Positions 8,979-17,835 of a stretch of 64,000 bases of DNA are shown here, in pieces. How positions within the stretch are numbered: position 1 is the first letter of the stretch; each line of letters opens with the position of its first letter. This stretch comes from CAVZAB01 sp963773155. Its GTDB lineage: Bacteria > Pseudomonadota > Alphaproteobacteria > Rhizobiales > Beijerinckiaceae. The DNA lies in assembly GCA_963773155.1 (NCBI GenBank), contig CAVZAB010000006.1, positions 248,001 to 312,000 of the forward strand, written 5' to 3'. Both the position numbers and the translations under genes were made by a program. The notes under the pieces are model-generated. The model searched no databases. It was not told the origin of the DNA and worked only from the letters and a program-made list of their open reading frames with translations.

Positions 8979-9538
8979 GCGTGGTGAGCGCCACACCGCA
9001 GCCGCTGAGCGACCGGTCGGGGCCGGCGCTGCGTCCGTGCGGCAGTTGCAGCATGTGCTGCAAAGTGTTCCGCGTACCCGAGTTCGAGAAGCCGGCTGGT
9101 CAATGGTGCCGCCATACCGTGCATGGCAAGGGCTGTGCCATTCACGAAACCCGGCCCGAAGTCTGCCGCGCCTTCTTTTGCCATTGGACCCGCAATCCGG
9201 CGCTGGACGAGAGTTGGCGGCCGGACCGTTGCAAAATTGTGCTTTATACGGAAGCCGGGGGGCGGCGTCTGGTCGCCATTGTCGATCCGGGTGCGCCGCG
9301 GGCCTGGACCAAGCCGCCGGTCTATGCCCAGCTCAAGCGCTGGGCCGCGGCTGCCGTCGAGGCAGATCACCAGCTTGTCGTTTTCCACGGTATGCAGGCG
9401 ACCGTAATCCTGCCCGACCGCGACGTGCCGGTCGGTGTGGTCGAGGTCGGCGACGAGATCTTGATCAAGCGGCGCGGCGGCGCCCTGGTGGTCGACGTCG
9501 TTCGCGCGAGGGGCGGTGGTGAGCGGCAAACTCCCTGA
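8975..9538 (+). CDS. Cysteine-cluster (YkgJ-like) metal-binding protein within the cox operon
   Basis: 187 aa, starting at a GTG that overlaps the coxD stop. An N-terminal CxxCxxCC motif (Cys22, Cys25, Cys28, Cys29) plus Cys45, Cys54, Cys64 and Cys69 match the Fe/Zn-binding cysteine cluster of the YkgJ (UPF0153) family, followed by a domain of about 110 residues I cannot name. The stop overlaps coxE by 23 bp, so the gene is wedged between coxD and coxE and is surely co-translated. A role in metal handling or cofactor maturation is inference; the family has no firm biochemical function. Confidence 0.75.
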   Translation: MSVVSATPQPLSDRSGPALRPCGSCSMCCKVFRVPEFEKPAGQWCRHTVHGKGCAIHETRPEVCRAFFCHWTRNPALDESWRPDRCKIVLYTEAGGRRLVAIVDPGAPRAWTKPPVYAQLKRWAAAAVEADHQLVVFHGMQATVILPDRDVPVGVVEVGDEILIKRRGGALVVDVVRARGGGERQTP

Positions 9539-10721
9539 GAATATCCTGTATTTTGCTCGCGCTTTGCGCGAGGCTGGCCTGCCGCTCGGGCCGGGCTGCG
9601 TCGTTGACGCGATTGGCGCGCTTGAGGCGGCCGGCATCGGCGGTCGCGACGATTTCTACGCAATTCTGCACGCCGTTTTCGTCAAGAAGCATGAACAGAC
9701 ATTGATCTTCGATCAGGCCTTCCGGATTTTCTGGAAGCGGCGCGGCTTCATGGAACACCTGATCGCCATGATGTCGCCGATTGCCGAACCGCGCTCCGAT
9801 CTCAAGAAGCCGCCGGCGGCCGGCGCTTCACGCGTCGCAGAGGCCTTATTCAAATCCGGCAAGGCGTCGGAGCGGCCCAAGCAATCCCTCGAACTCGACG
9901 CCCGCTTCACCATGTCGAGCGACGAGATTTTGCAGCGCAAGGACTTTGCCCAAATGAGCGCCGCCGAAATCGCGCTCGCCCAGTCGGCGATCAAGCGCTT
10001 CAGGCTGAGCGACGACAAGCTGAAGACGCGCCGGTTCGTTGCCGACGACCGCGGTCATCGAATCGACATGCGGCGAACATTGCGCCGGAGTCTGCGCACC
10101 GGCGGCGCTTTCATCGATCTTGCCCATCGCGAGCCTGCGACGCGTCATCCGCCGATCGTAGCGATCTGTGACATTTCCGGCTCGATGAGCGATTACAGCC
10201 GGATATTTCTGCATTTTCTCCATGTCCTCACCGAAAGCCGCCGGCGCGTTCACTCTTTTCTGTTTGGTACGCGGCTGACCAATGTGACGCGCCAGCTCAA
10301 ATCGCGCGATATTGATGAGGCCCTTGCCGACCTCTCGCGCGAGGTCAAGGATTGGTCCGGCGGGACAAGAATCGCTACGTCGCTGCATCGGTTCAACCGC
10401 GACTGGTCGCGCCGGGTGCTTGGCCAAGGCGCCATCGTCCTCCTGTTTACCGACGGGCTCGAGCGCGACGGTTCGATTGCCCTGAAACTCGAGATCGAGC
10501 GACTGCAGAAATCCTGCCGGCGTCTGATCTGGCTCAACCCGCTGTTGCGCTATGAGGGCTTCGAGGCGAAGGCTGCCGGGATTCGGACCATGTTGCCGTT
10601 TGTCGACGAGTTTCGGGCTATCCACAATTTGCGCAGCATGGCGGATCTGGTTGGCGCCCTCGGCCAGCCCCGGCCCGGTGCGGCAAATCCGCGGCAATGG
10701 CTCGAGCAATCGGCCGCCTGA
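9516..10721 (+). CDS. coxE: CoxE, VWA domain-containing protein
   Basis: 401 aa. The C-terminal half is a von Willebrand A domain with the metal-binding (MIDAS) motif DISGSMS at 219-225; the N-terminal half has the CoxE pattern beginning NILYFARALREAGLPLGPG. CoxE pairs with the CoxD ATPase in maturation of the molybdenum enzyme. Two adjacent GTG codons at 9516 and 9519 are the possible starts, and both lie inside the preceding gene. The gene is intact. Confidence 0.9.
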   Translation: MVSGKLPENILYFARALREAGLPLGPGCVVDAIGALEAAGIGGRDDFYAILHAVFVKKHEQTLIFDQAFRIFWKRRGFMEHLIAMMSPIAEPRSDLKKPPAAGASRVAEALFKSGKASERPKQSLELDARFTMSSDEILQRKDFAQMSAAEIALAQSAIKRFRLSDDKLKTRRFVADDRGHRIDMRRTLRRSLRTGGAFIDLAHREPATRHPPIVAICDISGSMSDYSRIFLHFLHVLTESRRRVHSFLFGTRLTNVTRQLKSRDIDEALADLSREVKDWSGGTRIATSLHRFNRDWSRRVLGQGAIVLLFTDGLERDGSIALKLEIERLQKSCRRLIWLNPLLRYEGFEAKAAGIRTMLPFVDEFRAIHNLRSMADLVGALGQPRPGAANPRQWLEQSAA

Positions 10722-10786
10722 AGCGCACTGGTCAATCGCCGGCCGTCATCCTATGTGTGGGGGAGAAGGTCAAGGGAGAAAAACCC

Positions 10787-11110
10787 ATGCCAAGCACCAA
10801 TGACGATATTCTGGCGATGGCCGAGACGTGGAGAAGGGCAGGCCGCGGGGTCGCTCTGGCGACGGTGGTCGAGACCTGGGGATCAGCGCCGCGGCCAGTC
10901 GGCAGCCACCTCGTCATCGACCAGGACGGCAATTTTCTGGGTTCGGTGTCGGGCGGCTGTGTCGAGGGCGCGGTGGTCAATGAGTCGCTCGATGTCATCG
11001 CCGACGGAGCACCGAAAATGCTCGAATTCGGGGTCGCCGACGAAACCGCCTGGCAGGTCGGTCTGTCGTGTGGCGGTCGGATCAAGGTCTTTGTCGAAAA
11101 GGTCAACTGA
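10787..11110 (+). CDS. XdhC/CoxI family protein, N-terminal domain only
   Basis: 107 aa. The segment TVVETWGSAPRPVGSHLVI followed by GSVSGGCVEGAVV is the N-terminal XdhC/CoxI domain. XdhC proteins bind molybdenum cofactor and deliver its sulfurated form to molybdenum hydroxylases. Here the domain is a separate short protein, with the C-terminal Rossmann part encoded by the next gene (ATG 11110, 1-bp overlap TGATG). This split is common in cox-type clusters. ATG 10787 follows AAGGGAGAA. Confidence 0.85.
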   Translation: MPSTNDDILAMAETWRRAGRGVALATVVETWGSAPRPVGSHLVIDQDGNFLGSVSGGCVEGAVVNESLDVIADGAPKMLEFGVADETAWQVGLSCGGRIKVFVEKVN

Positions 11111-11817
11111 TGCGTCTCGACCTCCTGGCTGCCTTGAACGCCGAGCGCAAGGCACGCCGCGCCGCCGTGCTCGTCACCGATGTCGCCCATGGCGAGCAAC
11201 GGCTGGTTCTGGCGGCCGACGTCGGCCATGATCCGCTTGCCGGGTCGCTCGAGCGCGCGCTCCGGTCGGGCCGCAGCCAGACAATCGAAGAGGCGGGGCG
11301 GCGCTATTTTTTCAATGTGCACGTGCCGCCGGTCCGCCTGATCGTAATCGGCGCGGTTCATATTACCCAGGCGCTGGCACCGATGGCGAAAATTGCCGAT
11401 TTCGACGTGACAATTATCGATCCACGCACCGCCTTTGCGACGCCGGCGCGCTTTCCCGACGTTCCCGTCATCGCCGAATGGCCGGACGTCGCCTTGCCGC
11501 CGATGCGGCTCGACCAATATACCGCCATGGCTTTCTTCACCCACGATCCGAAAATCGACGATCCCGGCCTGGTTTTGGCGCTCCGGGCAGGCTGCTTCTA
11601 TATCGGCGCGCTCGGCTCGAGCAAAACCCACGCCAAGCGGCTCGAGCGCCTGCAAGCGCACGGCTTTGAGCCGGCCGACCTCGCGCGCATTCATGCCCCG
11701 ATCGGTCTCGATATAGGGGCGGTCTCGCCGGCCGAAATTGCCGCTTCGGTACTTGCCGAAGTGATTGCCGCGCTGCGCAAGAAACCGCTGCGGGCGCATG
11801 CGGACGAGGCGGCATGA
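11110..11817 (+). CDS. XdhC family protein, C-terminal Rossmann domain
   Basis: 235 aa. LIVIGAVHITQALAPMA and the later GALGSSKTHAKRLERL and GLDIGAVSPAEIAASVLAEV segments match the XdhC C-terminal domain, a Rossmann-like fold. Together with the preceding short gene it makes up a two-piece XdhC/CoxF-CoxI factor for molybdenum cofactor insertion. The start overlaps the upstream stop by one base and the stop overlaps the next start (ATGA at 11814), so translation is tightly coupled. Confidence 0.85.
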   Translation: MRLDLLAALNAERKARRAAVLVTDVAHGEQRLVLAADVGHDPLAGSLERALRSGRSQTIEEAGRRYFFNVHVPPVRLIVIGAVHITQALAPMAKIADFDVTIIDPRTAFATPARFPDVPVIAEWPDVALPPMRLDQYTAMAFFTHDPKIDDPGLVLALRAGCFYIGALGSSKTHAKRLERLQAHGFEPADLARIHAPIGLDIGAVSPAEIAASVLAEVIAALRKKPLRAHADEAA

Positions 11818-12830
11818 AATTCGGCGAGGTTGCGCTCGAGGCCAGTCTCGGCGGCATTCTTGCCCATGCGGTGCGCCTTGACGGTCTGGTACTGAAGAAG
11901 GGCCATGTGATCGGCCTGGCAGATCTCGCGAGCCTTAAGGCCAACGGCATCGAGCGGCTGGTGGTAAGCCAGCTGGAACCGGGCGATATCGGTGAGGACG
12001 AAGCCGCACGACGCCTTGCCGAGCGGTTAGCCGGGGCGGGTTTGCGGGTCAAACGAGCCTTCACTGGCCGGTCCAATATTATTGCCACCTGCGCCGGTGT
12101 CTTGCGGGTCGACAAACCAATTGTCGACCGGATCAACCAAGTCGATGAGGCTATTACGCTGGCGACGCTTGCCGATCTGCGCGCCGTCGGGAACGGCGAG
12201 ATGGTTGCGACGGTCAAAATTATCCCCTTCGCGGTGCCGGCGCCGCCCCTCGAGGCGGCTCTGGCGCTCGCTGCCGTGCCGGTGCTATCGATCGCGGCCT
12301 TTCGGCCGCTCAAGGTCGGCGTGATCTCGACTGTGCTGCCGGGGCTGAAGGTCTCGGTCATTGCCAAAACGCTGGCCATCCTCGCTGCACGCCTGGCGCC
12401 GGCCGGTGCTTCGATCGTTGCCGACGAGCGGGTGGCCCACACGAGCGACGCGCTCGCCGCGGCAATCGACAGGCTAGCGAGCGCTTGCGATCTGGTGATC
12501 GTCTTTGGCGCCTCGGCCATCACCGATCGGCGCGACGTCATACCCCAGGCGATCGAGCAGGCTGGCGGTCGGATCGACCATTTCGGCATGCCGGTCGATC
12601 CAGGCAATCTGCTGCTGATCGGCAAGCGTGCCGGCAAGACGATATTGGGGGCGCCAGGTTGCGCCCGCAGCCCGGCGGAAAACGGCTTCGATTGGGTGTT
12701 GCAGCGGCTGTTGGCAGGTCTCGATGTAACGGGCGATGACATCCGTGGCATGGGTGTCGGCGGCCTGCTCATGGAGATCAAGTCGCGGCCACAGCCACGC
12801 CTCGGCGGTGGGCCTGACGAGGATGGCTGA
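11814..12830 (+). CDS. Molybdopterin-binding (MoeA/MoCF-like) protein
   Basis: 338 aa. The middle and C-terminal parts (KVGVISTVLPGLK, VIVFGASAITDRRDVIPQAI, HFGMPVDPGNLLLIG) resemble the molybdopterin-binding MoCF fold seen in MoeA and MogA. In many alphaproteobacteria this protein is fused to a MocA-type nucleotidyltransferase; here that partner is the next gene, starting inside this one (ATG 12823, 8-bp overlap). The likely role is molybdenum cofactor binding or cytidylylation for the adjacent hydroxylase. Confidence 0.8.
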   Translation: MKFGEVALEASLGGILAHAVRLDGLVLKKGHVIGLADLASLKANGIERLVVSQLEPGDIGEDEAARRLAERLAGAGLRVKRAFTGRSNIIATCAGVLRVDKPIVDRINQVDEAITLATLADLRAVGNGEMVATVKIIPFAVPAPPLEAALALAAVPVLSIAAFRPLKVGVISTVLPGLKVSVIAKTLAILAARLAPAGASIVADERVAHTSDALAAAIDRLASACDLVIVFGASAITDRRDVIPQAIEQAGGRIDHFGMPVDPGNLLLIGKRAGKTILGAPGCARSPAENGFDWVLQRLLAGLDVTGDDIRGMGVGGLLMEIKSRPQPRLGGGPDEDG

Positions 12831-13501
12831 AATTGCCGCCCTTATCCTGGCGGGCGGCAGCGCGTCCCGTTTCCGCGCCGGACAGCCGCAGGTCAAAACC
12901 AAGTTGGTGCAGGATTTCCGCGGCTGGCCGCTAGTCCGTCACGCCGCTCTTGCTGCGCTCCGCTCGCGGGCCCGGCCGGTGATCGTTGTCACCGGTTTTG
13001 CCGCGCCGGACGTCAGGGCCGCGCTTGCCGGAACTCGACCTCGAATTCGTGGACAATGCGGCCTTTGAAAGCGGGATCGCTTCAACCCTCAGAAAGGGTA
13101 TTGCAGCGCTTGGCCCGCAATGCCGGGGCGCCATCGTACTTTTGGCCGATATGCCGCAAGTCGGCGCCACCCTTATCGACCGTCTGATCGCAGCATTCGA
13201 TGCATCGCCGGATGCCGACGCCGTCGTACCGGTCTGGGCCGGGCAGCGAGGAAATCCGGTGCTGCTGGGCCGCCGGATCTTCGCGGCGATTGATACACTC
13301 GAAGGTGACCAGGGCGCGCGGCGTCTACTTGCTCAGCCATCGCTGGAAATCCTGGAGATCGCCTGCGAGGATCCTTCAGTCGCGGTCGATATCGACACGC
13401 CTGCCATGCTGGCGGCGCTCGAAGGAGGGGCTGGCGCCGATGCGAAGGTAAATTCGAAACCGGGCCGCAAGCCGCCTGAGGCCGGGGCCGAGGGGGATTG
13501 A
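12823..13501 (+). pseudogene. MocA-like molybdenum cofactor cytidylyltransferase, interrupted by one +1 frameshift
   Basis: The N-terminus AALILAGGSASRF is the nucleotide-binding motif of MobA/MocA-type transferases, which attach CMP or GMP to the molybdenum cofactor. The first frame ends at about DVRAALAG and similarity continues one frame over with LDLEFVDNAAFESG, followed by LLADMPQVGATLIDRLI, which holds the conserved DMP. One surplus base near 13032-13036 (in GGAACTC) explains it. Without it the product would be about 225 aa, normal for the family. The stop TGA overlaps the next ATG at 13501. Sequence error and true mutation cannot be told apart here. Confidence 0.8.
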
Positions 13502-14625
13502 TGAAAATCGACGATTTCCGGGTTGAGATCTGGATGAACCGCTATGAGACGCGTTGCCGCTACAATCTTTCGGAGAGCTGTGTCAATTCGATCACCCTTG
13601 GGGAATTGCTGTCGCTTGCCGGCCGTAGCGGCGCGATCCTCGGGGAGATTATGCCGCTTAAGTTGACCTATGGCGCGATCGAGGGCTCGCAGCGGCTTCG
13701 TCGGGCGATCGCCAGTCTCTATGCAACGGCATCGCCCGAAGAAGTCCTGGCTACGCACGGGGCAATCGGCGCCAATGCGCTGGTCTATGCGGCTCTGGTC
13801 GAGCCGGGCGACGAAATCATCAGCCTGGTGCCGACCTATCAGCAACACGTCGCGATACCGGAGAGCTATGGTGCCAGGGTCAAATGTCTGCAGCTTGTCC
13901 GGGACAATGGCTTTTTGCCCGATCCGGCCAGTCTTGAGCGGCTGATCACGCCAAAAACCCGGCTGGTCGCGCTGACGAACCCCAATAATCCAACAGGGGC
14001 CACGGTCGACCGTGCCCGACTGATGGAAATCGTCGCTATTGCCGCCGCCCAGGACGCCTATGTGCTGTGCGACGAGGTCTATCGCGGGGTCGACCAGGCT
14101 GGCGATGAAATGGCCGCGTCGATCGTCGATCTCTATGACAAGGGGATCGCCATCGGCAGCATGTCCAAGGCCTTCGCTCTGGCCGGACTGCGGCTCGGTT
14201 GGATCGTCGCGGCGCGCCACATTCTCGACAAGGTGATGATCCACCGCGACTACACGACAATCAGCGTCGGGATGCTCGACGAGCATTTCGCCACGCTGGC
14301 CCTCGAGCATCGCGATGGGTTGCTGGCCCGCAACCGGGCAATCGTCAGGACCAATCTGGCGATCCTCGACGATTGGGTTCATCGCGAGCCCCAGCTTTCC
14401 TATGTCCGGCCGACCGGCGGCACGGTCGGCCTTCTCAAATACGATTTCGATATGCAATCGAGGCAATTCTGCCGGCAATTGCTCGAAGAGACGGGTGTCC
14501 TGCTCATGCCGGGTTCCGCCATGGACATGGAGGGCCACGTGCGGATTGGCTTCGGCAATGCGACCGACGTTCTGCGGCAGGGGCTTCAGGCGACATCCGA
14601 TTTTCTGGCGCGCCTGAAAGCCTAA
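13501..14625 (+). CDS. Aminotransferase class I/II (fold type I PLP enzyme)
   Basis: 374 aa. NPNNPTG at 160-166, the DEVYRG loop at 191-196, PLP lysine Lys223 in GSMSKAFALAGLRLGW and a C-terminal GHVRIGFGN (phosphate-binding Arg) define an aspartate-aminotransferase-fold enzyme. The opening, with WMNRYE and YNLSESCVNS, resembles the subgroup near capreomycidine-synthase-like enzymes, but I cannot fix the substrate. The start overlaps the stop of the MocA-like gene (TGATG), so it belongs to the cofactor-maturation operon by position, which is unusual for an aminotransferase. Confidence 0.8.
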   Translation: MKIDDFRVEIWMNRYETRCRYNLSESCVNSITLGELLSLAGRSGAILGEIMPLKLTYGAIEGSQRLRRAIASLYATASPEEVLATHGAIGANALVYAALVEPGDEIISLVPTYQQHVAIPESYGARVKCLQLVRDNGFLPDPASLERLITPKTRLVALTNPNNPTGATVDRARLMEIVAIAAAQDAYVLCDEVYRGVDQAGDEMAASIVDLYDKGIAIGSMSKAFALAGLRLGWIVAARHILDKVMIHRDYTTISVGMLDEHFATLALEHRDGLLARNRAIVRTNLAILDDWVHREPQLSYVRPTGGTVGLLKYDFDMQSRQFCRQLLEETGVLLMPGSAMDMEGHVRIGFGNATDVLRQGLQATSDFLARLKA

Positions 14626-14698
14626 ACCGATCTTGCCGGGGCTCAGCGGGTTGCGCCGCCTTGTCGACTGTTCCCCTTGCTCTGCTACCCTGCTGGCC

Positions 14699-16018
14699 AT
14701 GGCCACTTCCATCGATCTGGTCGCACTGCTCCTGGTCCTCGCAACAGGCGTTGCCAGCATCAATCACCGTTGCATTGGGCTGCCGCGGGCAATCGCGCTC
14801 TTGGTCGGTTCGCTCGGACTGTCGGCGGCGATTGTCGGCATCGATTCGTTGGCGGGGATCAACCTTTCCGGCTGGATGCGCGGCATGCTCGATACGGCCG
14901 ACTTGCCGCAGGTCTTGCTCGAAATCGTGCTGGGCCTTTTGCTTTTTGCCTCCAGCCTGCACGTCGACTTGACGGAATTGCGCCGGCAGAAATGGGCGAT
15001 CTTGGTTCTGGCGACCGCTGGGGTTATCATCTCGACGTTGATTTTCGGCATCGGGATCTGGCTGCTTTTCGGCCTTGCCGCATCGCCAATTCCGCTTGGC
15101 TGGTGCCTGGTGCTGGGTGCGGTTCTGGCGCCGACGGATGCAGTCGTCGTCGACGCGCTGCTAAGCCGTGCTGCCCTGCCAGCCGCGCTGAAGACCGCGA
15201 TATCCGGCGAAAGCCTCTTTAACGACGGTGCCGGCGTCGTCCTGTTCCAGATCATGCTTGGCCTTGCCGAGGGCGAGCACGGCCTGGTCGGCCACGGCCG
15301 GATTATCCTGGCCTTCGCCGTTCAGGGGCTCGTCGGCGGGGCGCTGGGCTGTCTTACTGGTTACGGCGCGGCACGTTTGATGCGCTTTGCCGACGAAGCG
15401 GTGCTTCGGCTGATGGTTTCTTTGGCGCTGGTTACCGGCACGTACCGCCTGGCGTATTGGCTCGGCCTCTCGGGCCCGATCGCAGTGGTCAGCTGCGGGC
15501 TTATGCTGCGCTTGCACGTCCCACGCGATGCCGCGCGCGGTTCGATCCTTGGCGAGATCGGCGCGTTTTGGTCAGCCATCGACGAATTGCTCAACGCCAT
15601 GTTGTTCTTGCTCGTCGGGTTCGAGTTGTTCGCCATCAATTTTGCCCGGCTGGTTGTCCTGCCTGTTGCCGGCGCATTGCCGCTCGCACTCCTCTCGCGC
15701 CTGGCCGGCGTCGCGGTTTCAGTTCTGGTGCTACGCGTTGAGCGACCCGAGCAACGGCGTGGCCTGGCACTTCTCACCTGGGCGGGCTTGCGCGGCGGGA
15801 TTTCCATCGCGCTCGCTTTGACCATCCCTGCAAGCCCCTACCGCGGTCGGCTTCTGGTGGTGTGTTATGCCGTTGTCGTACTGTCTATGCTTGTGCAGGG
15901 CTTGAGCATGCCCCGATTGATCGCCTGGCTTTATCGCAGTTCCGACAAGATGGGCAGCGGTGGCGAACGTTTCGATCCGCCCAACGGGAAAGGCCCGCCG
16001 GCGGTGACCGGGCCCTAG
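14699..16018 (+). CDS. CPA1-family Na+(K+)/H+ antiporter
   Basis: 439 aa with about twelve hydrophobic segments. APTDAVVVDALL and GESLFNDGAGVV are the two conserved ion-site motifs of CPA1/NhaP-type antiporters (the Asp of the ND pair binds the cation). The late GLRGGISIALALTIP segment also fits. It exchanges protons for Na+ or K+ across the inner membrane. The ATG at 14699 begins a hydrophobic segment; an upstream TTG at 14633 gives an unlikely leader. Its stop TAG shares the bases CTAG with the stop of the opposing ABC exporter. Confidence 0.88.
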   Translation: MATSIDLVALLLVLATGVASINHRCIGLPRAIALLVGSLGLSAAIVGIDSLAGINLSGWMRGMLDTADLPQVLLEIVLGLLLFASSLHVDLTELRRQKWAILVLATAGVIISTLIFGIGIWLLFGLAASPIPLGWCLVLGAVLAPTDAVVVDALLSRAALPAALKTAISGESLFNDGAGVVLFQIMLGLAEGEHGLVGHGRIILAFAVQGLVGGALGCLTGYGAARLMRFADEAVLRLMVSLALVTGTYRLAYWLGLSGPIAVVSCGLMLRLHVPRDAARGSILGEIGAFWSAIDELLNAMLFLLVGFELFAINFARLVVLPVAGALPLALLSRLAGVAVSVLVLRVERPEQRRGLALLTWAGLRGGISIALALTIPASPYRGRLLVVCYAVVVLSMLVQGLSMPRLIAWLYRSSDKMGSGGERFDPPNGKGPPAVTGP

Positions 16019-17835
16019 CGGGGCGGGGCGGTGGCGAGCTGACGGCGCCATAGGGTCGCGTAGAGGCCGGCCTGGCGCAGCAGTTGCCTATGGGTTCCGC
16101 TTTCGCGCAGGCGACCCTGGTCAAAGACGATGATCCGATCGTAACCGGCAATGCTGGACAGGCGATGCGAGGCTGCAATCACGGTGCGGGTTTTGCCAAT
16201 CCGCTCAATCGTTTCGTCCAGGGCCGCTTCGGTTGCGGGATCGAGCCCGCTGGTCGCCTCGTCGAGCAGCAGCAAAGCGGGATTGCGCAGAAGGGCCCTG
16301 GCAATCGCAATGCGTTGCCTTTGGCCGCCGGACATTTGACTGCCCCGCTCGCCGACGATTGTCGCATAGCCTTGTGGCAGGCCGAGAACAAATTCGTGCA
16401 ATTCGGCGGCCTTCGATGCCGCCTCGATTTCGGCTCGCGTGGCGCCGGTCTTGCCCGCGGCAATGTTCTCCGCGATCGTCGAATGAAACAGAAAGGTCTC
16501 CTGGAAGACGACGCCGATGCCTTCGCGCAGCGAGGCAAGCGTTGCCCTGCGTATGTCCATCCCGTCCAGAAGAATGGTGCCTTCGGAGGGATCATCGAAG
16601 CGCAGAATGAGATTGATCAGCGTCGATTTTCCGCTGCCGCTGCGGCCAACGAGTGCGGTCCTGGTTTTGGCGGGTATCACCAGGCTGAGTCCAGCAATCT
16701 TGAACCGGCCGCCGGGATAGGCGAAGCTGACCTTGCGGAATTCCAGGCTTCTGGCCAAGGCCGTGATCGGCACCGCATCGGGGGCCTCCTGCGCGCTGGC
16801 GGGCTCGTCGAGAAAGGCGCTCAGATGGCGCATGCCACCGACGCCTTCGGCGAGCATGGGGATCGATTCGGTGACGTGGGAAATGGCGTCGCCCATCGAC
16901 AGAAACATGGTTTCGAACGCGACCAGAGTGCCGACGCTGATGACGTCGCTAAAGGCCCAATAGGCGCCAATGGCAAAGACAAGGGCGTGAACAATATAGA
17001 CGCCCGTATAGGTCGCCCGTTCGACAAGGGCGGAATAAAGATCGAATTGGTAGGCCGTTTCGCGCCAGCCCTCGGCGAGCGCCGCAAAGCGGCGTTGGGC
17101 TGGCTTAGCGAGGCTGAAGGCGCGCACGATGGGCTGGGCTGCAACCTGTTCTGCAACCGAGGATAAAAGGCGCGCCTCGCGCCGCCGCTTCTCGTAGCCG
17201 AGCACGAAAGACCGCCTCGTGAACAGGCGCGGTGCGAGCATATTGAGGGGAAAGACCAGCATGCCGACGAGCGCAAGCCGCAGATTGAATGAAAACATCA
17301 GAATGATCGAATACACGACTTCGAGACCCGGCAGGACAAGCCAGGGCAGAAGCGCGCCCAGACCGTCCTCGACGGCGATGACATCGCCCGAGAACCGCGA
17401 CAGGATTTCACCGCCCTCGGTGCGGCGGAAATAGCTAAGCGGCAGCTGATCCATTTTCGCGTACATCGTCTCGCGCAGCCTGGACGTCATGCCCGAACAG
17501 ATGCGCGCATTGAGGAGATCCATGGCAAAGCCGATGAGGGTGACCGCGACGGCAGCAACCAGAATGAACAGGACGGCGTAGAAAACGACCGACCAATTGC
17601 GGGCGAGCAAGCCCTCGTCAATGGTCAGTCGCTCGATAAGGGGAAACGAAACATTGAACAGCGTATCGATGCCGACGCAGGCAAGAAGCCAGGCAATCTT
17701 ACCGTGAAATGGCCGGGCGAGCGGGCGGACCAAGCACCGCAGGAGATCCCAGTCGCGCAGCGCCAGCTTCGCTTGCGGCGCCGCGGCTTCTGCGTCGATA
17801 TCCTCTTCGCTTTCAATCTCCCCGTCATCCGACAC
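16015..17835 (-). CDS. ABC exporter, fused permease and ATPase
   Basis: 606 aa half-transporter. Residues 45-340 hold six membrane helices (type 1 exporter fold) and the C-terminal third is an ATPase with Walker A GRSGSGKS (397-404), Q-loop VVFQET, signature MSGGQ (501-505), Walker B LLLLDEA (521-527) and switch His in AASHRL. It should act as a homodimer exporting a lipid, peptide or small molecule. Its start overlaps the end of the upstream FAD/methyltransferase fusion by 11 bp, so the two are co-translated and the fusion may make the exported compound. An acidic leader (residues 1-20) precedes the first helix. Confidence 0.88.
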   Translation of the reverse strand: MSDDGEIESEEDIDAEAAAPQAKLALRDWDLLRCLVRPLARPFHGKIAWLLACVGIDTLFNVSFPLIERLTIDEGLLARNWSVVFYAVLFILVAAVAVTLIGFAMDLLNARICSGMTSRLRETMYAKMDQLPLSYFRRTEGGEILSRFSGDVIAVEDGLGALLPWLVLPGLEVVYSIILMFSFNLRLALVGMLVFPLNMLAPRLFTRRSFVLGYEKRRREARLLSSVAEQVAAQPIVRAFSLAKPAQRRFAALAEGWRETAYQFDLYSALVERATYTGVYIVHALVFAIGAYWAFSDVISVGTLVAFETMFLSMGDAISHVTESIPMLAEGVGGMRHLSAFLDEPASAQEAPDAVPITALARSLEFRKVSFAYPGGRFKIAGLSLVIPAKTRTALVGRSGSGKSTLINLILRFDDPSEGTILLDGMDIRRATLASLREGIGVVFQETFLFHSTIAENIAAGKTGATRAEIEAASKAAELHEFVLGLPQGYATIVGERGSQMSGGQRQRIAIARALLRNPALLLLDEATSGLDPATEAALDETIERIGKTRTVIAASHRLSSIAGYDRIIVFDQGRLRESGTHRQLLRQAGLYATLWRRQLATAPPR

